NCBI GenBank assembly: GCA_036925085.1
Contig: JAUPFP010000001.1
Location: 10,915,754 to 10,979,753, forward strand
Direction: 5' to 3'
DNA: 64,000 nucleotides
Source of the DNA: Brachycybe producta
Taxonomy: Eukaryota > Arthropoda > Diplopoda > Playtdesmida > Andrognathidae
Shown here: piece after piece, positions 49,167 through 59,699 of the stretch
Position numbering within the stretch: the first letter of the stretch is position 1
Layout of the letters: every line of letters begins with the position of its first letter
The notes under the pieces: generated by a model
Database searches by the model: none
Seen by the model: only the letters and a program-made list of their open reading frames with translations
What the model was told of the DNA's origin: nothing
Translations under genes and position numbers: made by a program

Positions 49167-51220
49167 GTGTTTTCCGTGTGTTTGTAATTGTTTTCCGCGC
49201 TTTTCCGTGTGTTTGTAATTGTTTTCCGCGCTTTTCCGTGTTTGTAATTGTTTTCCGCGCTTTTCCGTGTTTGTAATTGTTTTCCGCGCTTTTCCGTGTT
49301 TGTAATCGTTTTCCGTGCTTTTCCGTGTTTTTAATTGTTTTCCGCACTTTTCCGTGTGTTTGTAATTGTTTCCCGCGTGTTTGTAATTGTTTTCCACGCT
49401 TTTCCGTGTGTTTGTAATTGTATTCCACGATTTTCCGTGTATTTGTAATTGTTTTCCGCGCTTTTCCGTGTGTTTTTGTTTTCCGCGCATATGTATGTGT
49501 TTTCCGCACTTTTCCGTGTGTTTGTAATTGTTTTCCGTATTTGTAATTGTTTTCCGTGTGTTTGTAATCGTTTTCCGCGCTTTTCCGTGTGTTTGTAATC
49601 GTTTTCCGCGCTTTTCCGTGTTTGTAATTTTTTTCCGTGCTTTTCCGTGTGTTTGTAATTGTTTTCCGTGCTTTTCCGTGTGTTTGTAATTGTTTTCCGT
49701 GCTTTTCCGTGTGTTTGTAATTGTTTTCCGCGCTTTTCCGTGTGTTTGTAATTGTTTTCCGCGCTTTTCCGTGTTTGTAATTGTTTTCCGCGCTTTTCCG
49801 TGTTTGTAATTGTTTTCCGCGCTTTTCCGTGTTTGTAATCGTTTTCCGTGCTTTTCCGTGTTTTTAATTGTTTTCCGCACTTTTCCGTGTGTTTGTAATC
49901 GTTTTCCGTGCTTTTCCGTGTGTTTGTAATTTTTTTCCGTTCTTTTCCGTGTGTTTGTAATTTTTTTCCGTGCTTTTCCGTGTTTGTGTTTTCCATGCAT
50001 TTCCGTGTTTGTAATTGTTTTCCGTGCTTTTCCGTGTTTGTAATTGTTTTCCGTGCTTTTCCGTGTGTTTGTAATTGTTTTCCGCGTGTTTGTAATTGTT
50101 TTCCACGCTTTTCCGTGTGTTTGTAATTGTTTTCCACGATTTTCCGTGTGTTTGTAATTGTTTTCCGCGCTTTTCCGTGTTTTTGTTTTCCGCGCATTTG
50201 TATGTGTTTTCCGCACTTTTCCGTGTGTTTGTAATTGTTTTCCGTGTGTTTGTAATCGTTTTCCGCGCTTTTCCGTGTGTTTGTAATCGTTTTCCGTGCT
50301 TTTCCGTGTGTTTGTAATTTTTTTCCGTTCTTTTCCGTGTGTTTGTAATTTTTTTCCGTGCTTTTCCGTGTTTGTGTTTTCCATGCATTTCCGTGTTTGT
50401 AATTGTTTTCCGTGCTTTTCCGTGTTTGTAATTGTTTTCCGTGCTTTTCCGTGTGTTTGTAATTGTTTTCCGCGTGTTTGTAATTGTTTTCCACGCTTTT
50501 CCGTGTGTTTGTAATTGTTTTCCACGATTTTCCGTGTGTTTGTAATTGTTTTCCGCGCTTTTCCGTGTTTTTGTTTTCCGCGCATTTGTATGTGTTTTCC
50601 GCACTTTTCCGTGTGTTTGTAATTGTTTTCCGTGTGTTTGTAATCGTTTTCCGCGCTTTTCCGTGTGTTTGTAATCGTTTTCCGCGCTTTTCCGTGTGTT
50701 TGTAATCGTTTTCCGCGCTTTTCCGTGTGTTTGTAATCGTTTTCCGCGCTTTTCCGTGTGTTTGTAATCGTTTTCCGCGCTTTTCCGTTTGTTTGTAATC
50801 GTTTTCCGCGCTTTTCCGTGTGTTTGTAATCGTTTTCCCCGCTTTTCCGTGTGTTTGTAATCGTTTTCCGTGCTTTTCCGTGTGTTTGTATGTGTTTTCC
50901 GTGCTTTTCCGTATGTCTGTATGTGTTTTCCATGTGTTTGTAACTGTTTTCCGCGCTTTTCCGTGTGTTTGTAATTGTTTTCCGCGCTTTTCCGTGTGTT
51001 TTCCGCGCTTTTCTGTGTGTTTGTAATTGTTTTCCGCGCTTTTCCGTATGTCTGTATGTGTTTTCCATGTGTTTGTAATTGTTTTCCGCGCTTTTCCGTA
51101 TGTCTGTATGTGTTTTCCATGTGTTTGTAACTGTTTTCCGTGCTTTTCCGTGTGTTTGTATGTGTTTCCGTGCTTTTCCGTGTGTTTGAATGTGTTTGTA
51201 TGTGTTTTCCGTGCTTTCCC
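49167..51220 (-). repeat. 31-bp tandem array, right arm (inverted)
   Basis: The same unit in inverse orientation (TGTTTGTAATTGTTTTCCGC, GCTTTTCCGTG). This arm has its own variants, such as CCATGCATTTCCG at 49993 and 50381, and a higher-order repeat of 388 bp covering about 49910-50685. The arm was therefore amplified separately from the left one. Confidence 0.92.
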
Positions 51221-51308
51221 GTGCCTTGTATCGCCTATAGTGGCCTAATATTTATTTTTCCGCGCGTTTCCGTCACTTTCCATCCGTTTCCGTGTTTTAG
51301 TCTGACCC

Positions 51309-51317
51309 TCATAAATG
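51309..51317. repeat. Right 9-bp target-site duplication TCATAAATG
   Basis: Exact copy of 46954-46962 directly after the terminal GTCTGACCC of the foldback element. Confidence 0.9.
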
Positions 51318-51389
51318 GCCTCCGTTTTGCATCTCTTATTCGCTTGGTGGTGCTAGTCACAAATTAAGAAAGAAGATAGAAACATACCA

Positions 51390-51643
51390 TAACTAGTAAT
51401 AATAATTTATTAATAATAATTTATTAATAATAATTTAATAATAATTTAAAAATAATAATTTAATAATAATAATTTAATAGTAATTTAATAATAATTTTAA
51501 TAGTAATAATTTAATAATAATTTAATAATAATAATTTAATAATTTAATAATAATAATTTAATAATAATTTATTAATAATAATTTAATAATAATAATATAT
51601 TAATTAATAATTATTATTATATATATATATATATATATAATAT
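51390..51643. repeat. AAT/AATAAT microsatellite ending in (AT)n
   Basis: Imperfect TTTAATAATAA repeats lead into an AT dinucleotide run at 51617-51640, which is the insertion site of the first Helitron. Confidence 0.9.
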
Positions 51644-51941
51644 CCCAGGTCTGTGTATGTGTGTGGAGTAACACTGTACAAAACTCTTGAAGCACGTCAG
51701 AATTTATATAAATTTAAATAAATAAAGAAATGAACAGCTTTTTTTTCTCAAGGTCAACTATATGACCATGATATTAAATAGGAGAGAGGGGGAAAGGTTG
51801 GAAAGTGTAGGGGGCGAGGGGAAAGTGGAAGGGGGAAACTGAAATTGAAATGAAAGGAGTAAAAAAAGGAAAAAAACGACACACATGTGCACAATTGCCT
51901 GTGAATTGTGCTCCCTCATTTATGACGGGTTACCTCACTAG
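51644..51941 (+). mobile_element. Short non-autonomous Helitron, copy 1 of 3
   Basis: Starts TCCCAGGTCTGTGTATGTGT after A and ends CACTAG before T, the expected 5' TC, 3' CTAG and A/T insertion site. A hairpin-forming CATTTATGACGGG region precedes the end by about 10 bases. No coding sequence is present. A GGGGGA-rich stretch and GAAATTGAAATGAAAGGAGT are shared with the next two copies. Confidence 0.75.
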
Positions 51942-51955
51942 TTATATATATAATA

Positions 51956-52285
51956 TCCTAGGTCTGTGTGTGTGTGGAGTAACAAAACCTTGAAGCACGT
52001 CGGAATTTATATAAATTTAAATAAATGAAAAAATGAACAGCTTTTTTTTCAAGGTCAACTATATGTTGCACCCTTCTCATCCAAGAACCCCATGATATTA
52101 AATTAGAGAGGGGAAAAGGTTGAAAAGTGTAGAGGGGGAGAGAGAGAGAGAAACGTGGAGGGGGAAAAAGTGGGAGGGGGTGACTGAAATTGAAATGAAA
52201 AGAGTAAAAAAGGAACAAACGACGCGCTTGCGCACAATTGCCTGTGAATTTTGCTCCCGTCATTTATGACGGGTTACCCCACTAG
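51956..52285 (+). mobile_element. Short non-autonomous Helitron, copy 2 of 3
   Basis: Starts TCCTAGGTCTGTGTGTG and ends TTACCCCACTAG. The terminal hairpin is a perfect palindrome, CCCGTCATTTATGACGGG, followed by TTACCCCACTAG. It contains the phrase GTTGCACCCTTCTCATCCAAG, absent from copy 1. AT dinucleotides separate it from its neighbours. Confidence 0.8.
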
Positions 52286-52296
52286 TTATATATATA

Positions 52297-52859
52297 TCCC
52301 AGGTCTGTGTATGTGTGTGTGGAGTAACACTGTACAAAACCCTTGAAGCACGTCGGAATTTATATAAATTTAAATAAATGAAGAAATGAACAGCTTTTTT
52401 TTCTCAAGGTCAACTATATGTTGCACCCTTCCCATCCAAGAACCCCATGATATTAAATTGGAGAGGGGGAAAGGTTCGAAAGTTTAGAAGGGGAGAGAGA
52501 GAAACGTGGAGGGTTGCAAAAAAGTTGGAGGGGTGGCTGAAATTGAAATGAAAGGAGTAAAAAAAGGAACAAACGACGCACATATGAGCACACCAGAAAA
52601 AATGAAAAGCTCATTTTCTCTTTCAAATATAAAAAGGGGAGGGGATAATAGTAGCAAAATTAAACTACAGTTTATCACAGGCAATTGTGCCCAGCATTAG
52701 AATTTTTTTTGCTCAGCTGTTTTATGAACGTCATCAATTTCTAATTGGTTTGTTACTTGGTCTGACATCATAAAAGGGTGGAGGAAGAAAAAATTCTAAG
52801 GCAGGATACAATTGCCTGTGAATTTGGCTCCCATCATTTATGATGGGTTACCCCACTAG
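52297..52859 (+). mobile_element. Short non-autonomous Helitron, copy 3 of 3, carrying an insertion
   Basis: Starts TCCCAGGTCTGTGTATGTG and ends CCATCATTTATGATGGGTTACCCCACTAG, given here as hairpin CCATCATTTATGATGG plus tail TTACCCCACTAG. It is longer than its neighbours (563 bp) because a small element and a duplicated AATTGCCTGTG phrase lie within it. Confidence 0.75.
52690..52805. mobile_element. Small inverted-repeat insertion within Helitron copy 3
   Basis: AGCATTAGAATTTTTTTT at the left is mirrored by AAAAAATTCTAAGGC at the right. The interior carries TCTAATTGGTTTGTTAC and GGTCTGACATCATAAAA, the same phrases seen upstream of SRP54 at about 23640-23720, so this is a dispersed family. 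Confidence 0.5.
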
Positions 52860-52861
52860 TT

Positions 52862-53115
52862 CATTAATAATAATAATAATAATAATTTAATAATAATAAT
52901 ATATTAATAATAATAATAATAATTTAACAATAATTTAATAATAATAATTTAACAATAATTTAAAAAGAATAATTTAATAATAATAATTCAATAATAATTT
53001 ATTAATAATTTATTATTAATAATAATTTAATAATAATAATATATTAATAATCATAATAATTTATTAATAATAATTTAATAATAATATATTAATAATAATA
53101 ATAATTAAAAATGAA
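52862..53115. repeat. AAT microsatellite
   Basis: Imperfect TTTAATAATAATAATATATT repeats continue the low-complexity DNA seen before the Helitrons, so the Helitrons inserted into one AAT-rich tract. Confidence 0.9.
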
Positions 53116-53232
53116 AAACTTTTAAATGAGAATAACCAACTACAATTTTAGGAATTTGCAGCTAATTGTTTTTTTTTTTTAAATTTTGCCAGCTTACACA
53201 TGTCATTGTCTTCTCTAATTTTTGCGGCGGTA

Positions 53233-53517
53233 TCCTTTTCAGTCGAAATTATTTCGGTCGCCAAGCCTCAGGGATTGTATTGGAGGCTAACAGTGACGTC
53301 AATAAAAAGTAATAGGGAGCGGTGAATGAAAGAGCTACCAAAAAAATATAACCCTTTCTTCCTAACCTAACCTAACCCCTATCCTAACCAAACCAAACCG
53401 AACCGAACCTAACTATTTCGCTCCTCACAGCTCCCTATTACTTATTATTGACGTCACTAACAGCCTGCAATCCAATCCCTGAGGCTTGTCCACCGAAATA
53501 ATTTCGACCGAAAAGGA
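53233..53517. mobile_element. MITE with about 85-bp TIRs and a telomere-like interior
   Basis: The left arm TCCTTTTCAGTCGAAATTAT ... AAGCCTCAGGGATTG ... GACGTCAATAA ... AAGTAATAGGGAGC is matched in inverse order on the right, ending CGACCGAAAAGGA. The interior of about 110 bp contains CCTAACCTAACCTAACCCCT followed by AACCAAACC/GAACC variants. No coding sequence is present. Confidence 0.8.
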
Positions 53518-54470
53518 ACACACCATTTTTGCTGCACAATTTTTTAAATATGCATTTAAAAATTTATTTGCTAAAAGGGAGTGCAAGTTGTTTAGTGTGT
53601 TCAACCTGTAAAAAAACTCGAACAAGATTTACATGACAGCCAGGCATGATTAGAAAATTAGGTACTCTTTTAATTTTGCTTTTAGTTGCAGAGCAGCAGA
53701 ATTCTTATAGTAAGATTTACAAATAGGCACACAGCAGTATGCCATACTGTGTATGTGAGCAAAATTTTAAACAAAAACTGAAAAACTTGAACAAAAACTG
53801 TTATTGATAATTCAATGTGCAACCATAAAGCCAAGAAATAATTTTCTTGTCTAAATTTGTGGTCAGCGCCATCTGGTGAAATATACATGCATTTGGCGGC
53901 CATTTATGACTTACAGTTTTTAAGCCAAATGTCAGGCCTGGTATGTAAGGTGGTTATGCATTAGACTATTAGTATTAGCAGAGCGCATGCGCATTCGCAT
54001 TGCCATCTTATCGGTTAAATATAGGAAAATGATTGCAGATTTGCGTTAGCAGCGCCATCTCATCGTTTTATATATGAAAGCGAGTGCAGATTTGCGTTAG
54101 CAGCGCCATCTATTGATCACCAATGGAAACTGCCGACGAGACGTTCACTATAGGGGCCCTAGAAAGTCGCCGAAAATTAACAAAATTAAATTAAAATTAA
54201 TAAAATAAAATTAATTTGGCTTTTTTTGCGCGCAGGTCTCAATATATTGATGTACTATGTCAATATATTGAGATAGTATCTCAATATTATCTCGTGTTTG
54301 AGGTGGCAGCTGATGCTGCTGCCCAACTATTGCTTGTTGCTCTAAAGCTTTTTGTTTCTGTTTCAGAATTGAGAATGAAAAAATAGACAAAATGTGTATA
54401 GCGTTGTTTATTTTTTTTCTTTCAGAAGATCAAAAATAAAGAGAAACTTGAATGTTTTTTTTAAACTAGA
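53518..54470. other. Intergenic; short 51-bp direct repeat
   Basis: No gene was recognised. GCAGATTTGCGTTAGCAGCG followed by CCATCT occurs at 54035 and again at 54086, a 51-bp tandem duplication. A nearby GCATGCGCATTCGCATTGCC resembles the sequence upstream of OTUD6B (46846). CAATATATTGA words near 54240-54290 form short palindromes. Confidence 0.55.
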
Positions 54471-54664
54471 AGGGTAGCTCAATCACTTATAACAATATAT
54501 TTCATGTTTATTAATCTTTCAAAATAAACTTTTTATAGACAAAAATTAAAAAATTCATCTGCTTAAGCAATGCTTTAAGCAATTTTGAAATTGACATAGA
54601 AAGTTGACTTTGAAAGATTAATAAACATGAAAATATATATCGTTATAAGTGATTGAGCTACCCT
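54471..54664. mobile_element. Short inverted-repeat element (about 55-bp arms)
   Basis: AGGGTAGCTCAATCACTTAT and the following CATGTTTATTAATCTTTCAAA on the left recur inverted on the right (TTTGAAAGATTAATAAACAT ... ATAAGTGATTGAGCTACCCT). It is 194 bp long, AT-rich, non-coding and MITE-like. Confidence 0.7.
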
Positions 54665-54882
54665 TATAGTATCCCTTAATTTTATTTATTAATATTAAAA
54701 AAAACATGTTGCAAATTTAATTTTTATTTTTTATTTCATATTTTTCAAGCAAACGTTTTTCAGAAACCAAAAAATTCAAAACTGTTTTAGAAACTAGAAT
54801 AGTTTCTGATAATGCTAAAAGTTTTGTTTTCATGATGATGATATCTTTCAAAATAAACTTTTTATGACAGTTTGAAAAAGAC

Positions 54883-55700
54883 TGTAGCGACCCCATCTTT
54901 CTCTCTGGCATGACGTCACGCATATTGACGTCATGGCCTCTGTTTTTCTCTTGCTTGTGTTACCATGGCAACCGGGTGTGGTCTGCCCTTAATCTCACAA
55001 TCTTCACCCAAGGCATAAAAGCCACTTCCGCTTCCTAGCCCTTTTTTTAAATGAAGAGTTTTTATCGAAACTTTCTTAGAATCTTTTACGACTACCTAAC
55101 TTTCTTTGCATCTTTTACAACTTTCACGTAGGCTAGCATTGGGACAGTAAACCCCATTCCTGGCCCAATGCTAGGTATAGAAATAAAAGCTAGTTTAATG
55201 TATTTCTTCTGGTCACCATAGACGTCTATGGTGGCCCGATTTAAATGTCCTAAAATCAATATGTTTTAACTTCGGAAATGATTGGCCAGGAATATGTCAC
55301 GTGACTGAGTTAGCACGTGTATATATTCTTGGTCTCTCACTTTTGAAGGAGAGTCGAGTCTGCCTTGATGTGCGTTGCAGCCGAGGCTCTGTCCGGTCTG
55401 CACGTTGGTAAATGAAAATAGCATCTCTGATATATGTATTGAAAAGACAAGCAGACGACAACAGATAGCTGAATTTAGTAACGGCGCTTGGACGAAAGGA
55501 ACCACCACCGCCGAAACGAAAACGAAAGACGCAGACGACAACTGAGGCCAAACTCCTACAGGGACGACATAGGCCATACTCTCCTCGTTTTGGGTTGCCA
55601 TTAATCATATGTACTGTGAACCTAACTAAATAATTTTTATAAAGCCTCATTTATCCAAATTGCCTTATATGAAATTTGCAACCCCCCCCCGTAACAGCAA
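54883..55700 (+). repeat. Family C copy 2 5' LTR and start of leader
   Basis: Begins TGTAGCGACCCCATC. It includes two TGACGTCA-type words (ATGACGTCACGC, TTGACGTCATGG), resembling CRE sites, and a TATA-like GGCATAAAAGCC box, so it looks like a working-style LTR promoter. The 3' boundary is not certain because the other copy is short. Confidence 0.7.
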
Positions 55701-56232
55701 TAACCGAAAGAAACGGCTGCGCTGATTGAGAGTCGACAGCCGCGATCCTCATAACATTCCAGGAATGCTCATAGTGCAAGGAGCACTGCCTGCACGGGAA
55801 CTTCCCTCTTTTGAATTACAACAAGAATATCGTCTGCTATTTCACACGCAGACGACGAGAACCAAAAGTGTTACCAGACAAGAGGGGAGGAATCTTGCAC
55901 TTGGTGGAGGTGCGGGGGTAGTAATTCGAATATTGCTACCGTGATTTGAACGTGAAACAAACCGCGAAATTCGAAATATTAAAGTGGCGAGAAATTAAAA
56001 ATCGTAAAGCACCTGATGATAGTTAATATTTTTTTTGGGTTCAGCAGCTGATTCTACATTACCAGCTGTTGAGCTTATGTTAAAATTTTATTTTTTTTGT
56101 TTATTGGGAAATTTTTGGAATTCCATCCACTGGAATTTTTTTTCCCTCTCTCTCTCAACGAAAATTGGAACTGAACTAGTGTGTGCAACGTGTTGTGACC
56201 ATTGAAACTTTTATTGTTAAACTTGTGCTAGG

Positions 56233-57598
56233 ATGGATAACATACCTAACACATTGACTGATGGGCCATCGGCAACCGAAGAAACAAGGACCACCGAAGA
56301 CCAGCCGACTGGCACTGTACAGCATGGTGGGGTGAGTCTCGAAACTCATTATTCGCATGAAATCCCCAATATGGAGCAAGAGGTTACCGCTATGGGCCTC
56401 CTACTATTAAGATACACACCGGAACAGCGTGCGATCCTAATTGAGTCTTTCAAATTACTTCACTGGGCCAACACATGGCCCGCCACCCCAAACCGCAATG
56501 CCACATCACGTACCAGAAGCAAGCTCTGCAGGACAATCACGACTGGCCCCTGAGCCCACACCAATATTTGCACCAGCCTTCAAGTAGACACGTCGAGACA
56601 AATGATGCCACCCACAACCCCGGCACCCGGTGCTGAACCTGATTGGACATGTGCCCCTCCCTGCGACTGACAATGGTGGCACACTGGTGCTTGGCACCCG
56701 TTACAAGTGTTTAAACGTTTTAATGGCATGGAAGATATACACGAATATCTCAACAACTTTGAAGCAAAGGCCCGTTTACACCGTTGGACTGACGGTGAAT
56801 GTTGCAGCTATTTCTCATCATGCCTGGATGGGTATGCTCTGAGATTTGTATCAAAATTAATGGAAACCACCTCAATGGCAACTTGGGCCGAGATGAAAGG
56901 ACATGTCGTAAAGAAATTCGGTCGTGCCAAACATGGGCGCCAATGGATGAAGCAGCTGCTGAGCCTGGTGCAGCGAGATGACGAACCATTCTATCAATTT
57001 GCATATTGCTGCGTGGAGTTATGCGACAAAATTGCCCCAAACAGTGCAGATGAACTTCACATTTTTCAACTAAGCAGGGGAATGCGAAAAGAAGTATCCG
57101 CCAAACTGTGAACTACCCCCGATGTCCGCCGATGAGTACATGGAGCGTGCTCACTGGATGAAAGCTGATATGATTGCCTCTGGACAACTAATACTTAAAT
57201 CTAAGGCCAACCACCCCAGAGACACACCCACCAACATACAGCAACCACCACAGACACCACGAAGGTTTGGACCTCCATCACAGTCCCCTGGCACGTATAA
57301 ACCCCCAGGAGGCCGATCACAACGGCAGCAACCAAATAACTTTCAGAGGAGACACCAAGATGGTCCACCAAGCCAACCCCTGCCGCAACAAGCGACAAAA
57401 GGTCAGCCATCTCAACAGCCACGACAGAGCACAGGATTCAGTCAGGAAAGAAACCAGGGTTTTTCCCAAAACGAAAATCGATACAGAGATTACCAAGGAC
57501 CCGGGCCAGAAACCAGGCGAGAGACCTGGGCATCTAAGCAAGTTTTGCCCCGAACCTTGGCGGAATGGACCACCAGACTCCACAGTCCGCCACATTAG
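56233..57598 (+). pseudogene. gag: Family C copy 2 gag region (broken)
   Basis: Starts MDNIPNTLTDGPSATEETRT. The capsid-like part has FKRFNGMEDIHEYLNNFEAK, RWTDGECC, MKQLLSLVQRDDEPFYQFAY and ELCDKIAP, as in Ty3 Gag proteins, followed by a Gln/Pro-rich region and a degenerate zinc-knuckle word GHLSKFCPEPWR. It is homologous to the fragment at 43310-44150. It is broken in several places. Confidence 0.7.
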
Positions 57599-58289
57599 GG
57601 ATGACATTAAGCAGCAACAAGAAGCAGAGAGAGCAGCTGCCATCACAGCGGCCACTACTCTGACAACAACCCCTGTTGTCAGGCACCTAACAAACGAAGA
57701 GATGGGTTACACCAACCTGCATGGGGCCGAATACTAGTACCTACCCTTCCTATCGCACCGACCACTTCGGCTAGCCTCCTATTAAACTAGAACGGGCGGA
57801 GGACGCACCGAGTGTCGGACCGCCTGTTTTCAAACCCACAACCTCTGAGAAGAAAAAGTTGGAAAAGAGATTAGTGCAAGTAAGAGTAGCAACGAAAGTT
57901 CTGGGTGATGCCCGAAATCCACCACAGAACATGGGAACCAGTAGAGGCAGGATGAAGGAGGGAGACCCCAAAAAATGCCCCTCATCATTGGATCATTGCC
58001 CTGATTGCGAGTTCACCCTTAACGATTCCACAAGAGGCGCGAGTCGGGAATGCAGAAAGGGAAACGAAGAAGCATCTTTCTAGCAGAGGACCAGCGAAGG
58101 AGCCCGCACCGACCATAACCTCGACATTGATCGACGCGATCAAGAGCTTAACGAATGCACTAAACTTGCTTCTGGCGAGTGGAGTGGTAACGAAACAGCA
58201 TGGTGAGCGAGAGGAAGCAAGCAGGGAAGAAGGCACTAAGACACAGCCAACGCAGGAAAGGCAAGAGATAGTGATGACAATACCGAGGC

Positions 58290-58900
58290 GAAAATGAGGC
58301 CAAGATGATAGGCCTGAAAATTGATCCAACACCAATCTACGAAACGATTAACACGATTGGAGGGTCAAAAATAAGAATTGTTGGGTCAGCAGAAGTCCAA
58401 GTGAGACTCTACAGGAAACTGGCCACAACAAAGATAATTATCATTAACGGACAAATGGAGGTGCTACTAGGAAACGACCTTGGTGCCACATTTCGACTGA
58501 TGGTAGACATGGAAAAGAAAGTGATCTTCTTCAAAGACATGTTGGAAAGAGGGAGTTTAGCAATAGTGGAGAACCCTCAACCTATCCAACAGTATTCGCC
58601 GATGGGAAATTTGCCGGCCTATACACCCCAAGTATATCAAAAAGTCAAAGCAGAAGGACTGACCAGCAGCAAGAGCCCTTCTAAAGATGGATCACTAGTC
58701 ATCCCTACAACTCCGACAGCAGTTGGTAAACCCTTAACACTGCGATTAATTAACCGAATTTGGCTCGACCCCTGGGAGGAAAGACTGGTCGACGTAAAAT
58801 GCAAGGACTGTCCGCAGAAAGAAGAGATGGTCCTCATCGATGTCAACCCGGAGATCTGGGAAAAGAAAGGCTCCAGGAATACTGGAAGTGGATGATGAAA
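58290..58900 (+). pseudogene. Family C copy 2 protease-like segment (partial)
   Basis: The segment IIIINGQMEVLLGNDLGATFRLMVDMEKKVIFF has the strand pattern and (L/I)LGxD word of the C-terminal half of a retropepsin. It is quoted here as VLLGNDLGATFRLMVD. A linker follows, with no RT core. It belongs to the broken pol of family C. Confidence 0.5.
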
Positions 58901-58924
58901 CAAAAATGAGAGTATTGATACAGA

Positions 58925-59380
58925 ATACTACCTCGAGATGATGCTGTCTGGGCATATAACACAGCCATACAGTCATGCATGAAGTATACTCCATTTGAAT
59001 TGGTGTTTGGGAGGAAAGCTCGACAGCCTATTGACAACGTAGTGCCATCCGCTCCCGAGATAGCCTCACGAGAGGAAATCAACCTGTTGGAGCGCCCTGA
59101 GCTAAAAAATGCTCATGCAAATCTACGAGCTGCGCAAGAGAAACAAAAGAAACAATATGACTCAAAGAGACGAACACCGGACGAGTTCAATGTAGGGGAC
59201 GAAGTACTAATTTGAGACTATGCTCCAAAACTAGGATTAGCTCAAAAGTTAGCTCTGCCTTTCAAAGGACCGGGAGTCGTCACGAGGAAATTGAGCCACC
59301 TGGTATTCGAAGTCGAGTTTCAAGACGGAAGAGGAAACTAACCCGTGACACGTTCAACGTGGTTAATCTTAAGAAATATC
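58925..59380 (+). pseudogene. Family C copy 2 integrase C-terminal segment
   Basis: Words AVWAYNTAIQSC, YTPFELVFGRKARQPID, AQEKQKKQYDSKRR, FNVGDEVLI and LPFKGPGVVTRKLSHLVFEV match the end of the Ty3 integrase core and its GPY/F-type module. The same words occur in family A (AYNTAVQESTQVSPYQLLFG and GDQVWIRD). The rest of integrase is not visible. Confidence 0.7.
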
Positions 59381-59699
59381 AACGCACCTGCGACCTACAC
59401 GAACCCGAGAACAACCTCGTAATCTGGGATAATTCGCCTGTCAACAATCACGTTCGCTGGATTAACATGGAAAGAATCGCAACAAAAAAACCATGTAACT
59501 GGGCTACTGGAGTCCAACTCAGAGATAATCGTGAGGGACCGACGACTGCCTCTCCCAACATGGTCAAACAGAAAAAAGTAACCGCACCTGTAGCCTATAT
59601 GAGCAGAAAGACGAGATCATTTAAGTTATTTACCTACTAGCAGCGGCTTCCGAAGTTTTAAAATGGAGAACCACTCCTACACGAAATCTATCCTAAAAG

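Larger units (their letters stand above)
46963..51308. mobile_element. MULE-like foldback element, 4346 bp, two inverted arrays of a 31-bp repeat
   Basis: The ends are a nearly perfect inverted repeat of about 105 bp starting GGGTCAGACTAAAACACGGA and including GGCCACTATAGGCGATACAAG. A 9-bp duplication TCATAAATG flanks both ends. A long G-starting TIR with a 9-bp duplication is typical of Mutator-like elements. The whole interior consists of a 31-bp repeat (ACACGGAAAAGCACGGAAAA then CAATTACAAAC) running left to right in 47050-49165 and in inverse orientation in 49167-51220. The centre, GGAAAACACATTGTGTTTTCC, leaves practically no spacer. There is no transposase. The repeats read open in all frames because they lack stops, but no protein is implied. 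Confidence 0.9.

Noticed and set aside
47131-49218. Long open frame rich in Lys, Thr and His words (EKHGKQLQTHGKARKTITNT)
   Set aside because: It is the direct translation of the 31-bp tandem repeat. All three frames are open because the unit has no stop codon, and 31 is not a multiple of 3, so every frame gives the same words. No coding signal remains once the repeat is accounted for.
49017-51068. Second long repeat-coded frame on the minus strand
   Set aside because: Same reason: it is the inverted arm of the foldback element.
53359-53405. True telomere or chromosome end
   Set aside because: Only three CCTAA units are present, inside a MITE, with ordinary sequence on both sides.
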